From Anaerolineales bacterium (lineage in GTDB: Bacteria > Chloroflexota > Anaerolineae > E26-bin7), in contig SOHZ01000313.1 of NCBI GenBank assembly GCA_004377365.1, positions 1 to 44,531 of the forward strand: a stretch of DNA of 44,531 nt, given 5' to 3'. Positions within the stretch are counted from its first letter, which is position 1, and every line of letters starts with the position of its first letter. Shown here one piece after another: positions 14,465 through 22,269 of this stretch. The translations under genes and the position numbers were made by a program. The notes beneath the pieces are model-generated. The model searched no databases. It was not told the DNA's origin and worked only from the letters and a program-made list of their open reading frames with translations.

Positions 14465-15719
14465 GTTCCGGCCAGTCCAGCATCATGACCTGCACTCGCG
14501 CCCCGGCGGGCAGATGATCCACGTCTTCGGGGATCACTGCCAGACCCTGCGCTTGCACCATCGAGAGCAGAATGCCCGAACCCTGATCGCCAGTCAGCCG
14601 GGCCAGATACTTTCCTTCCCGCTCCTCGAGCATGACCCGCAGGTAGTGACGACGGTTGTCCTTGCGCGTGATTTCGTCCAGCAACGTAGCCTCCACCGTC
14701 GGCTTGTCCAGCCGGGTCTTGCCCAGCATCTTGAGGATGGCCGGACGGGCGAACAGCTCAAAGCTGACCATGGCCGATACGGGGTTGCCCGGCAGTCCCA
14801 GCAGCGGCGCCCTGCATCCTGAGCTTGCCGAAGGGCCGATGTGACCGAAGGCCAGCGGCTTGCCCGGCTTCATCCGCACCCGCCAGAAGCCCATCTCCCC
14901 TTCGGCCGCCAGCACCGTCTTGACCACGTCAAAGTCGCCCACCGATACCCCGCCCGAGGTAAGGAATAGGTTGGCCCCCTGCTCCAACCCGGCGCGGATC
15001 TTGGCCGTCAGTTCCTTCACGTCGTCGCGGGCGATGCCCAGCGAAATGGGCACCCCGCCGTAGCGCACCACCTGGGCGGCGTTGGAGAAACTGTTGGCAT
15101 TACGGATCTTGCCCGGCTGCCAGGGAGCGTCCACCTCGATCACCTCGTCGCCGGTAGCCAGGATGGCCACACGCGGCCGGCGGTGGACCCAGGCCTCCTT
15201 GTGCCCCAGGGCAGCCAGCATGCCCACCTCTTGCGGGCGGATCTCGGTACCCCGTGGCAGGATGAGCGCACCTTTCTTCACGTCTTCGCCGGCCTGGCGC
15301 ACGTTCTTGCCCACCGGCACCCCTTTGAGGACGTTGATCCACTCTCCGTCCCGTTTCGTGTCCTCGAAGCGCACCACAGCGTCGGCCCCCGGCGGGATGG
15401 GCGCGCCGGTCATGATGCGGATGGCCGTTTCGGGCGTCACCGCCACGTCGGTGGTGTAGCCGGCTGCCAGGTCATAGACGATACGCAGGCGCACGGGCTG
15501 CTCTGGGCTGGCGTCGGCGGTGTCGGCAGCCCGCACGGCGTAGCCGTCCATAGCCGTGTTGGTCAGGGGCGGGATGTCCATGTTTGCATAGGTGTCCTCG
15601 GCCAGCACCTGGCCCAACGTCTCCAGCACCGGCACGCGCTCCGGCGGCAACGGCTCGAAGGCAGCCAGCACCCGGGCCAGGGCTTCTTCTACACTCAGCA
15701 TTGGGTACAGTTCTGTCAT
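14457..15719 (-). CDS. moeA: Molybdopterin molybdotransferase MoeA
   Basis: MoeA inserts molybdate or tungstate into adenylylated molybdopterin. Motifs seen are TNTAMDGYAV near residue 52, RIMTGAPIPPGADAVV, VAILATGDEV, GGVSVGDFD, MKPGKPLAFG and the late LLGLPGNPVSAMVSFELF. The length of 420 is slightly above typical because a nine-residue insertion (PSASSGCRA) sits between FGHIG and PLLGLPGNP; it comes from a DNA repeat at 14809-14836. Given the tungsten-type oxidoreductase in the same block, tungsten loading is the likely task. GGAGGTGAC precedes the ATG and overlaps the stop of the upstream glycosidase. Confidence 0.92.
   Translation of the reverse strand: MTELYPMLSVEEALARVLAAFEPLPPERVPVLETLGQVLAEDTYANMDIPPLTNTAMDGYAVRAADTADASPEQPVRLRIVYDLAAGYTTDVAVTPETAIRIMTGAPIPPGADAVVRFEDTKRDGEWINVLKGVPVGKNVRQAGEDVKKGALILPRGTEIRPQEVGMLAALGHKEAWVHRRPRVAILATGDEVIEVDAPWQPGKIRNANSFSNAAQVVRYGGVPISLGIARDDVKELTAKIRAGLEQGANLFLTSGGVSVGDFDVVKTVLAAEGEMGFWRVRMKPGKPLAFGHIGPSASSGCRAPLLGLPGNPVSAMVSFELFARPAILKMLGKTRLDKPTVEATLLDEITRKDNRRHYLRVMLEEREGKYLARLTGDQGSGILLSMVQAQGLAVIPEDVDHLPAGARVQVMMLDWPERG
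14809..14836. repeat. Palindromic interspersed repeat inserted in frame in moeA
   Basis: The plus-strand core is CCTGAGCTTGCCGAAGGGC, a common form of short bacterial interspersed repeats. It adds PSASSGCRA to MoeA without breaking the frame, between conserved motifs. Confidence 0.6.
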
Positions 15720-15720
15720 G

Positions 15721-16953
15721 TCACCTCCACGTTTTATCCCCGAACACTAGCATTTGACCCTCGGCCACGCAACGGTGAGCGTAGACGTACATCCCCGCCG
15801 ACCAGGCCTGGTGGGGATAGCCCATCGGCCGGCCGGTGCGGCCATGGCACCACTCGTTAAACTCCCACTCCTCGTTCATCCCTAGCCGGTTCACCTCGGC
15901 CAGTTTCACCAGTTGTCGCCGCGCCTCTTCCTGTCGCCCCGTCTTCACCAGAACAGCTACGTAGAAGCCGCCCACGAAGGGCCAGATGCCGCCGTTGTGA
16001 TACTGGTCGGGCAGGTTCAGGTTGTTATTGCGATAGTACTCCCGCCAGTCCTTGGAACCAGGGTGGATGGGCGGATGCAGCACCCGCACCGGGTAAGGTT
16101 CGGCGATGCCCACCTGATACAGGTAGTCCAGGATACGTCGCTCCTGGGCTGGGTTGGCCACCCCGAACAACACGGACAGCAGGTTGCCGAACACGTCACA
16201 GTAGTCACCGTAGTCACGGAAAGCCACGTAGGGCAGGAAGAAGGGCCGTTTGATCAGCACCGGGTCCACTTGGCTGAGGGTGTGCTGCCACTCTGTGTGG
16301 CCTGGGCAGGTGGGCCCCCATTCGTCGGCGCTCTCCGGACCTACCCACAGCACGATGCGCAGCTTGTGCCGCACATCCGAGGCCATCTCGTCGTACTGCG
16401 CCCCGTCCTTCTCCAGTGTGGCAGCCGTTTTCGCCATAGCCCGCAGCGCCGCGTACCACAGCACGTTGTCGTACAGGATGTTGAAGCGGTTAGCCAGCAG
16501 ATCGGCCCAGTCGGCGGCCTCGTGCACCTCCAACAGGCCGCAGCCATTGGAATCCTGGTAGCGCAGCCACAACAGCGCCCGCTCCAACGACGGCCAGTGT
16601 GCTCGCAAAAAGCCGGTATCGCCGGTCATCCGGTGGTTGACATAGTGGCCGACGATATACCACAGATTAGAATCCACCGAGCCGGCGTTGGTGTGGTCCA
16701 GCCGCCCCGTGGCTACGCTGACGTTGTTGGGGATGGCCCCCAGATCCGATTGCTGTCCGGCCAGGGTTTGCAGAGACGTGCGCAGGCAGTCCTCGTGTCC
16801 TGGGGTCGAGATGGCCCCCAGGCTGGTGATGACGCTATCCCGCGCCCAGACATGCGGGTAGCCTTCAGGCGAGGCCATCAGCCCCAGGGGACTGCACTCC
16901 CGCGCTAGGACGGCCTGCGCTTTCTCGTAGGCAATATCCACGCGGTTGCTCAT
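15721..16953 (-). CDS. (alpha/alpha)6-barrel glycosidase-like protein (glycogen-debranching/GH100-like)
   Basis: The 410-aa protein shows motifs of six-hairpin glycosidases: GYPHVWARDSVITSLGA near residue 30, LGAIPNNVS, NAGSVDSNLWYIVGHY, LLEVHEAADWADLL and a late PDQYHNGGIWPFVGGFYV. ARDS and EAADWAD contain candidate catalytic acids. Members act on alpha-glucans or sucrose; the substrate cannot be decided here. It has no signal peptide and is cytoplasmic. Its ATG overlaps the CooT stop (ATGA) and its stop touches the MoeA ribosome site, so it is embedded in the operon. A sugar enzyme inside a metal and arsenic operon is unexpected. Confidence 0.7.
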   Translation of the reverse strand: MSNRVDIAYEKAQAVLARECSPLGLMASPEGYPHVWARDSVITSLGAISTPGHEDCLRTSLQTLAGQQSDLGAIPNNVSVATGRLDHTNAGSVDSNLWYIVGHYVNHRMTGDTGFLRAHWPSLERALLWLRYQDSNGCGLLEVHEAADWADLLANRFNILYDNVLWYAALRAMAKTAATLEKDGAQYDEMASDVRHKLRIVLWVGPESADEWGPTCPGHTEWQHTLSQVDPVLIKRPFFLPYVAFRDYGDYCDVFGNLLSVLFGVANPAQERRILDYLYQVGIAEPYPVRVLHPPIHPGSKDWREYYRNNNLNLPDQYHNGGIWPFVGGFYVAVLVKTGRQEEARRQLVKLAEVNRLGMNEEWEFNEWCHGRTGRPMGYPHQAWSAGMYVYAHRCVAEGQMLVFGDKTWR

Positions 16954-17150
16954 AGGTCTGTGCCCTCCCTGGTCAGCGTTACAGAATGCTTGAGGAAGTC
17001 AATCTCACGGATGACACCCTGGACGGTCTGGGGCGGCTCGAACAGTTTGGTCAACACAATGCCAGCCTCGGTTGACTCGATCCGCACCACATCCTCCATC
17101 ACCTTTTCACGCTGACCATCCAATTCCATATACACCCTGGCTTCACACAT
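16950..17150 (-). CDS. CooT-family nickel-binding protein
   Basis: The 66-aa protein begins MCEARVYMELDGQREKVMED and continues with alternating strands (GIVLTKLFEPPQTVQGVIREI). Cys2 directly after the initiator Met is the nickel ligand in CooT from carbon monoxide oxidisers. CooT proteins are small dimers linked to nickel delivery for CO dehydrogenase; many homologues occur without one, as here. A strong AAGGAGGAAGCC precedes the ATG. HypB at 28.4 kb is the other nickel-type gene in the block. Confidence 0.82.
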   Translation of the reverse strand: MCEARVYMELDGQREKVMEDVVRIESTEAGIVLTKLFEPPQTVQGVIREIDFLKHSVTLTREGTDL

Positions 17151-17195
17151 TGGCTTCCTCCTTGCCTTCCACGGATGTGGACAGATTCTATCCGC

Positions 17196-17465
17196 TCACC
17201 GCTTCATCCACGAAGGGTCCCACCGCTCCTGGAGGAGCGTGACCCTGGCCTCTTTCACTCCCGGCACGGCGGCCGCTGCCTGGCGCACCTGGTCGGTGAT
17301 AAAGTCAGCCAGAGGGCAGAAGGGAGCAGTGAGCACCATCTTGATTTCAACTGTGGCCTCTTCGATGGCGACCTCCCGGATCATTCCAAGGTCTATCACG
17401 CTCATCCCGATCTCCGGGTCAGTGACCGGGCGCAGCGCTTCACGAATCTCTTGTTCTGTTGGCAT
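17196..17465 (-). CDS. MIP18/SufT-like (DUF59) iron-sulfur assembly factor
   Basis: The 89-aa protein shows the DUF59 signature ALRPVTDPEIGMSVIDLGMI near the N-terminus. The conserved Cys follows in LTAPFCPLADFITDQVRQA. It ends AAAVPGVKEARVTLL and a WDPSWMKR tail typical of the SufT/PaaD group. These proteins help deliver Fe-S clusters. I chose the ATG at 17465 because GAGGAG is six bases upstream; the ATG at 17471 overlaps that site. It lies between an Fe-S protein and CooT, and clients could include the oxidoreductase or the radical SAM enzymes. Confidence 0.85.
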   Translation of the reverse strand: MPTEQEIREALRPVTDPEIGMSVIDLGMIREVAIEEATVEIKMVLTAPFCPLADFITDQVRQAAAAVPGVKEARVTLLQERWDPSWMKR

Positions 17466-17491
17466 GTTCATCTCCTCTTTTTTCCAGTTTC

Positions 17492-17524
17492 AGAAGCCCG
17501 TTTTCTCGAAGAAAATGGGCTTCT
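17492..17524. other. Long intergenic hairpin within the operon
   Basis: AGAAGCCC and GGGCTTCT pair, and TTTTCT/AGAAAA extends the stem to about 15 bp with a three-base loop. No T-run follows on the minus strand. It separates the Fe-S protein gene from the SufT-like gene and may set RNA processing or stability. Confidence 0.55.
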
Positions 17525-17529
17525 CATTG

Positions 17530-18060
17530 TTAGCCCAGCAACTCCGCCAGCCGCCGGCCACCCTCGACAAATGCATTCTCTTGCAGACGGGCACATTCAG
17601 ACAAGTGGTGGCTGCCCAGCAGCAGCCCAAAGGCAAAGGCCATGCAGGTCGCCTCGCCACACGCTTTGCAATTGAGCTTGGGCAGCAAGCGGTACACATC
17701 TAGCGGCCCTAACAGCTTGCGCTTCTCGTGGCAGGGACTGATCTCCTCCCGCTGCTGCCAGGTATCGTTGCACAGGTCTTGAAACCACTCCAGTTGGACC
17801 GCCGCGTCCTCGGCCCCATCTACCTTGGCCATCACCGCCACATGGGGGTAAAAAGTGAGGATACGCCACTCCCGCTTGATGGTGACGGTATTGGCTCCGG
17901 GATTGTACATTAAATTGGGGAGGATAGCGTTCAGATAGGGGAAAACTGGGGAAATATCATTGGAGAACTCGGCAATGACCCGGTTTTTGGTCGGGTCGGC
18001 CAGGCAGTCCAGAACGTGGGTGATAGTGAAACCATGGCACAGCAGATCGTTGTCGGACAT
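17530..18060 (-). CDS. Single [4Fe-4S] domain protein (copy 1)
   Basis: The 176-aa protein has an N-terminal alpha/beta part, with VIAEFSNDISPVFPYLNAI followed by a strand-rich stretch around FYPHVAVMAKVDG. Its C-terminus carries a four-Cys cluster motif LNCKACGEATCMAFAFGLL ending in SEC (C-x2-C-x4-C-x16-C). This is the 4Fe-4S motif seen in corrinoid iron-sulfur proteins and related electron carriers. A paralogue at 30486-31022 has the same layout (FPYLNATLRGAVYN, FQPYQIAV, NCKQCGQPTC). GAGGGAG precedes the ATG. It could carry electrons for methylation or for the oxidoreductase; that is inference. Confidence 0.8.
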   Translation of the reverse strand: MSDNDLLCHGFTITHVLDCLADPTKNRVIAEFSNDISPVFPYLNAILPNLMYNPGANTVTIKREWRILTFYPHVAVMAKVDGAEDAAVQLEWFQDLCNDTWQQREEISPCHEKRKLLGPLDVYRLLPKLNCKACGEATCMAFAFGLLLGSHHLSECARLQENAFVEGGRRLAELLG

Positions 18061-18113
18061 AAATCGCTCCCTCGCGATAAAGACACCTTCGTCCCTCCCT
18101 GGTCGCCATCAGG

Positions 18114-18434
18114 CTACAGTTGCGGCTTGAGGCCTATTGCCTCCAATCGGCGCCGGATGTCCGGCACTGAGACCTTGCCACCCGAAGACAGCAACTCCCC
18201 CTCCACGAAGACCAGGGGCACCTGCCCCTGCCCGGCGGCCACCAGGGCCACGACCTCGGGGAAACGATCCATCTCTGGGGAGAACAGGGCGTAGTACTCC
18301 ACTGCCACCCGATTTCCGAAGCGCTTGCCCAGGGCACGGCGGGCAAAGGCCGCCGTGTCGCGCCAGGCGTCCACCGTGCCCTCCCGGCAGGCAATCAGTG
18401 TGCCAAAGATGCGTACTGTCACCGGTTGTTCCAT
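18114..18434 (-). CDS. Thioredoxin-fold YuzD/ArsD-like small protein
   Basis: The 106-aa protein begins VTVRIFGTLIACREGTVDAW, a beta strand running into a Cys-containing loop. It later shows VAVEYYALFSPEMDRFPEV and VPLVFVEGELLSSGGKVSVP, which match the thioredoxin-like fold with a cis-Pro loop. The pattern resembles the YuzD-type (DUF1462) and ArsD-like families. Only one Cys (in IACRE) sits at the active-site position. The ATG at 18434 is used because GGGGG lies upstream; an in-frame start at 18455 is possible. A metalloid or thiol carrier role is inference. Confidence 0.62.
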   Translation of the reverse strand: MEQPVTVRIFGTLIACREGTVDAWRDTAAFARRALGKRFGNRVAVEYYALFSPEMDRFPEVVALVAAGQGQVPLVFVEGELLSSGGKVSVPDIRRRLEAIGLKPQL

Positions 18435-18456
18435 CGTCCCCCTGGCGACCGCCACG

Positions 18457-18684
18457 CTAACACGAGCCCGGCTTACACAGCGGGCCGCAGCCGGACATAG
18501 GCCTGGGCACGGGTTCCCCGTCGGACGAGTGCCCGATGAACATCATTGAGCGGAAGGCCTGCTGTGTTTCCATACTGTGGCACGCCGGGCACTCTGGCTC
18601 GAGGCCGGCTGTCTTCTGTTTGATAGTGGCCCACACCTCAAAAGTGTGCCCACACTCTTGACACTGATAGTCATACGTTGGCAT
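18457..18684 (-). CDS. FmdB-family zinc-ribbon protein
   Basis: The 75-aa protein starts MPTYDYQCQECGHTFEVWAT with a second Cys pair CPACHS, the classic FmdB/CxxC zinc ribbon. The C-terminus is unusually rich in Cys and Pro (SGCGPLCKPGSC), adding three thiols beyond the ribbon. FmdB-type proteins are small putative regulators whose role is poorly defined. It sits in the middle of the operon between the flavoprotein and the thioredoxin-fold gene. Confidence 0.85.
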   Translation of the reverse strand: MPTYDYQCQECGHTFEVWATIKQKTAGLEPECPACHSMETQQAFRSMMFIGHSSDGEPVPRPMSGCGPLCKPGSC

Positions 18685-18702
18685 TTGTACTCACATCTCC
18701 TC

Positions 18703-19275
18703 TCACCGATTTTCCACCTTTGTTGGTAACTCTCTTGCCATGTCAATGAGCCTGGTCACGATGACATTCACCTCAGCCATGCAGCCCATCCCCTGCTCCC
18801 CGGTGGCCAGCATGCCCACCCGGGGCTCGACGAAATGATAACCCAGCTCCCGCAAGCGGCCGATGTTACCCTGCACGATGGGGTTGACCCACATCTGGGG
18901 ATTCATGGCCGGGGCAAAGACCACCGGCGCTTGGGTGGCCATGATGATCGCCGTCAACAGGTTGTCAGCCAGGCCGCAGGCTACCTTGCCGATGGTGTTG
19001 GCCGTGGCCGGGGCCACCAGCACAATGTCGGCCAGGCGGGCCAGGTTGACGTGGGCCACTGGCCAGCGCCTGGCCGCCTCGAACAGACCCACCGCCACCG
19101 GATTGCCGGACGCCGTCTCCAGGGTCAGCGGAGTGATGAGGCGGGTCGCCGCCTCGGTCATGACCACCCGCACGGTGACCATGTGCCGTTGGCGCAGGAC
19201 GCCAATCAGCTCCGGCATATAATGGGCGGCGATGCCGCCAGTGACGCCCAGGATCACCGTCTTGCCCGCCAGCAC
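18703..19275 (-). CDS. Flavoprotein (phosphopantothenoylcysteine decarboxylase/CoaC-like), stand-alone
   Basis: The 190-aa protein has the flavoprotein fold: VILGVTGGIAAHYMPELIG, VRVVMTEAATRLITPLTLE, LADIVLVAPATANTIGKV and PVVFAPAMNPQMWVNPIVQ, then PRVGMLATGEQGMG. These are marks of CoaC-type decarboxylases that act on a cysteinyl thiol with FMN. Normally CoaC is fused to CoaB; the CoaB half is missing and the protein ends soon after the substrate loop. It may therefore act on another Cys-containing substrate, as LanD-type enzymes do. It uses a GTG start one base after the previous stop. Confidence 0.82.
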   Translation of the reverse strand: MLAGKTVILGVTGGIAAHYMPELIGVLRQRHMVTVRVVMTEAATRLITPLTLETASGNPVAVGLFEAARRWPVAHVNLARLADIVLVAPATANTIGKVACGLADNLLTAIIMATQAPVVFAPAMNPQMWVNPIVQGNIGRLRELGYHFVEPRVGMLATGEQGMGCMAEVNVIVTRLIDMARELPTKVENR

Positions 19276-19276
19276 C

Positions 19277-19648
19277 TCAGCAACTCCCGGCCCCGCTCAG
19301 AGCCCCCAAGTCGAAACCCAGGATCTGGCTGATTTCATAGTTGACGTCGGGCAGGTAGGATTGGGCTATCTGCTGGGCCCGGAAATAGGCCGAGATCAGG
19401 GGATGCGTTTGCGCTTCCCGCTGCAAGCGGCGCAAGGCGTCGATCTCTTCCTGAGTGATGTCCCCGCCGTTCTGCTGTTTGAGCAGCAGCCGCTGCTGGC
19501 GGTCCTGCAGCTCGGCCAGCAGGCGTTGGGCCTCCTCGTCGGCCTCCATTTGTTCTTTAGCCTGCCAGAACTCCACGATAGGCGGCGCTTGGCGCAGCTT
19601 CAGAGCGAACTCTCGAGCCGCTGCCTCCACGTTGGCATCCAATTGCAC
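19277..19648 (-). CDS. YlbF/YmcA-family helical protein (copy 1)
   Basis: The 123-aa, almost entirely helical protein matches the YlbF/YmcA (Com_YlbF) family: FALKLRQAPPIVEFWQAKEQ, DEEAQRLLAELQDRQQRLL and EAQTHPLISAYFRAQQIAQ. In Bacillus these proteins form a small complex affecting RNA processing that carries Fe-S clusters. The last residues are GAGSC. It starts at a GTG with AAGGAGGT six bases upstream. The next YlbF-type gene lies 16 bases away. The pair may form a heterodimer here. Confidence 0.78.
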   Translation of the reverse strand: MQLDANVEAAAREFALKLRQAPPIVEFWQAKEQMEADEEAQRLLAELQDRQQRLLLKQQNGGDITQEEIDALRRLQREAQTHPLISAYFRAQQIAQSYLPDVNYEISQILGFDLGALSGAGSC

Positions 19649-19664
19649 GTTACACCTCCTTCCC

Positions 19665-20060
19665 TTAACAGCAGCCCGGCCCGCAACTGGCGGAAAAGTT
19701 CAGGCCGATGACCGAAGTGATGATCTCATTGACCCTCTGGCACAATGCGGACAACTCCTCCTGGCAGCGAAAGTAATTCTGCACCGTGGGATGAGTCATC
19801 ATGCGCTGCTGAAGGCGATGCAACTCGTCCTGCTCGGCCGGGCTGAGGATGCCTAGCATCATCTGCGTCTGCCAGGCGCGCTGCCTGTCCTGGAAAGCAC
19901 TGATGGCCTGCTGGGCTGAGTCGTCGTGGCGTAGTGCCTCGTGGGCCCGCTCGAAGGCCTCGTACTGGGGACTGAGAGCCAGGACGCTGGCAAATTTGCG
20001 TGCCGCCTCCCTGACTTCATTCAATTCTATCGTTTTCTTTTGGATTTGTGCTACAGCCAT
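19665..20060 (-). CDS. YlbF/YmcA-family helical protein (copy 2) with Cys tail
   Basis: The 131-aa protein has the same helical pattern as its neighbour (EVREAARKFASVLALSPQYE, SAQQAISAFQDRQRAWQTQ, MTHPTVQNYFRCQEELSAL). Its end, SASCGPGCC, clusters three cysteines in six residues. Such a tail is unusual for the family and could bind As(III) or a cluster. AAAGGAGG lies before the ATG. It is placed just after arsA and a small unknown gene, so it belongs to the same transcript. Confidence 0.78.
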   Translation of the reverse strand: MAVAQIQKKTIELNEVREAARKFASVLALSPQYEAFERAHEALRHDDSAQQAISAFQDRQRAWQTQMMLGILSPAEQDELHRLQQRMMTHPTVQNYFRCQEELSALCQRVNEIITSVIGLNFSASCGPGCC

Positions 20061-20082
20061 TGTCTGTTGCCTCCTTTGCCAA

Positions 20083-20316
20083 TCAATTCTTGGAGAACGT
20101 CGCCGCTACATCCTTCGGCAGGGCCGCTAACCCCTTCAGCAGCGGTGTCCCGTCCAGATTGGTCGCCGCGCGGGCTACCATGGCGGCGAAAGCGCGAAAA
20201 TCCTCCTCGGTAAAGCGCAGGGTCACACACCCGTAGTCCAGGTGAATGTGCCCAGCCGGACAACGGCTGATCCTGGCGCCTTCACCCCCTTGTGCCAGCA
20301 CTTTCCATTCTTGCAT
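20083..20316 (-). CDS. Small unknown protein of the ars operon
   Basis: The 77-aa protein starts MQEWKVLAQGGEGARISRCP and continues GHIHLDYGCVTLRFTEEDF and RAFAAMVARAATNL. The middle pattern (beta strands with a conserved-looking HLDYG turn) reminds me of small proteins annotated only as hypothetical. Two Cys residues flank the strands. GGGGAGG precedes the ATG at 20316; the frame is open to 20379 but without a better start. It follows arsA by 69 bases. Confidence 0.65.
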   Translation of the reverse strand: MQEWKVLAQGGEGARISRCPAGHIHLDYGCVTLRFTEEDFRAFAAMVARAATNLDGTPLLKGLAALPKDVAATFSKN

Positions 20317-20385
20317 GGTTTTCCTCCCCGGCCTTTTCAGGGCTCTCTCCATTCCTGCACGTGCTCCAAACCATCGCATCTGTTT

Positions 20386-22269
20386 CTAGTTTGGGAAAAG
20401 GCTCAGCAGCGTCTCGCCAGCCTGGATGAGTGTCGGCAGGCCCTTGACCTCCCTGGGCAGCAGGGGCATCGTCAGGATGGGCACTCGGAAGCGTTCGGCC
20501 ATCTCCCCCAGATAGCGAGCCTGCATCAGCGACCGCCGACAGAAATACTCGGTGGTGCATTGCTCCGGCGGCAATACCTGGTTAGCCACCACCAGCCCTG
20601 GCTCGATGCCCACCGTGCGCAGTTCCTCCACCGCCCGCCAGGCCTCGACGATGGGTGTGAATTCAGGGTACATTACGAATGTAAAAGTGGATCGCTGTGG
20701 GTCGCGCATCATGTCAATGACCTGCCCGAAGCGGGCTTTGGCCGCCGCGTCGGCCTGCGAAAGCTCGGCTGAGACGTAGAGCTTGACCTCCAACTGCTGG
20801 CTCCAGTCCACCGGGAGCTTCAGCAGGCGCAGGGTGTGGCCGGTGGGGGCGGTGTCGAATACCAACACGTCGTACCGATCCACAGAGGCGTAATCAACAA
20901 AGCGGTCAAAGGCTGCCATCTCCTCGGTGCACGGACTGTCCAATTCCTCGGCCATGGCCTGCAGCGACTCCGGGGAGCGGCCCTGTTGCCGCGCCTCCTC
21001 CAGGATGCGGGCCTTGTACGCTTCGGCAGCCGCCTTGGGATCAATTTTGACCGCCCACAGGTTGTCCACTTCGGACACCGGCTCCGCCTCGTCGCCCACT
21101 GACTGGCCCAGCACGTCACCGATGTGAGCCGCTGGGTCGGTGGTCAACAGCAGGGTGCGGTAGCCCTGCCGGGCCAGCCACACTGCCGTCATACATGAGA
21201 GAGTCGTCTTGCCCACCCCGCCCTTGCCGGCGAAGAACAGGGTACGGCTGTGGCCATTGGCCGGCACCAGACGGGGCACCACCTCATCCGGCCGGGCCAC
21301 TGGACACTGGCGAGACGAGGGCGAACAGCGCCGTACCTCCTCATCGGAGATCAGATGCGCTCCCCGCCGTCCGCCACTGGCCACTTGCTCCTCACCGTAC
21401 AGCAACCCAGCCACGTAACGCAACTGCTCTATGCCTTTGATCTCCTCGTCCAGCAACGGCATCCGCTGCGTCGGCAGAGGCAACTCCCGCTCGATCTGAG
21501 CCAGGTAGGGGGCCTGCATCTGGATGCGTTCGGCCAGGAAGGGGTTACGGCCCTCCTCTTGCGGGATAATGCCGTTGACGATGAGCCGGTGGGTCTCGAT
21601 GCCCAGTTTGGACAACTCGGCCACCGCCCGTTGGGTCTCTTTGATAGGTGTGGCCTCGGGCTGGAGAACAAACACGAACGTCGTGCAGGCCGGGTCGCGC
21701 ATCAGGGTCACCGCCCGGTCGTATTTGGCCTTGGCCTTCTGGATAATGGTCACCGGCCCCAGGCAGGTCTGGCCGCTGCCCCCGGCCGCCTCTTCGATGT
21801 GGCGGCTCCAGTCCACCGGCAACTCCAACAGGCGCAGGGTGTGGCCCGTGGGTGCCGTATCAAAGATGACGGTCTCGAAGGGCAGGTCCTCGTCGCCCAC
21901 GTCCAGGAAATCCACAAACCGGTCAAAGGCCGCCACCTCGGCCGTACACGGGCCGCTGAGCTGCTCCTCCATGACTTGGACGACTTCCGGCGGGAACAGG
22001 GTGCGGATGGGAGCCAGAGCGCGATCCTTGTACTCGTCGGTGGCCTTGTCGGGATCAATCTCCATGGCCCATAGATTGGTCACGGTCTCGATAGGCGTGA
22101 CTTTGTGGCCGATGGGCTGCTCGAAGACGTCGGCCAGATTCGAGGCCGGGTCGGTGGTAACGATGAGGGTCTTATGACCCCGGTCGGCGTGGTGGACGGC
22201 GGTGGCGCAGGCCATGCTGGTCTTGCCCACCCCGCCCTTGCCAGAGAAAAAGACGGAGGACGTGGACAT
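20386..22269 (-). CDS. arsA: Arsenite-translocating ATPase ArsA (two-domain)
   Basis: The 627-aa protein is a tandem A1-A2 ATPase. P-loops GKGGVGKT lie at residues 10-17 and 348-355, and the DTAPTGHT signal-transduction motif at 136-143 and 472-479. The three As(III)-binding cysteines of ArsA have clear equivalents: C108 (SGPCTAE), C169 (TCLGP) and C447 (DSPCTEE). ArsA normally energises the ArsB pump. No ArsB or Acr3 gene lies in the window, so it either works with a distant pump or has another partner. Its start overlaps the arsD stop by one base. Confidence 0.96.
   Translation of the reverse strand: MSTSSVFFSGKGGVGKTSMACATAVHHADRGHKTLIVTTDPASNLADVFEQPIGHKVTPIETVTNLWAMEIDPDKATDEYKDRALAPIRTLFPPEVVQVMEEQLSGPCTAEVAAFDRFVDFLDVGDEDLPFETVIFDTAPTGHTLRLLELPVDWSRHIEEAAGGSGQTCLGPVTIIQKAKAKYDRAVTLMRDPACTTFVFVLQPEATPIKETQRAVAELSKLGIETHRLIVNGIIPQEEGRNPFLAERIQMQAPYLAQIERELPLPTQRMPLLDEEIKGIEQLRYVAGLLYGEEQVASGGRRGAHLISDEEVRRCSPSSRQCPVARPDEVVPRLVPANGHSRTLFFAGKGGVGKTTLSCMTAVWLARQGYRTLLLTTDPAAHIGDVLGQSVGDEAEPVSEVDNLWAVKIDPKAAAEAYKARILEEARQQGRSPESLQAMAEELDSPCTEEMAAFDRFVDYASVDRYDVLVFDTAPTGHTLRLLKLPVDWSQQLEVKLYVSAELSQADAAAKARFGQVIDMMRDPQRSTFTFVMYPEFTPIVEAWRAVEELRTVGIEPGLVVANQVLPPEQCTTEYFCRRSLMQARYLGEMAERFRVPILTMPLLPREVKGLPTLIQAGETLLSLFPN

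Noticed and set aside
21250-22074. 274-aa open frame opposite arsA
   Set aside because: It lies wholly inside arsA, has His/Gln-rich composition and no ribosome site or recognisable domain.
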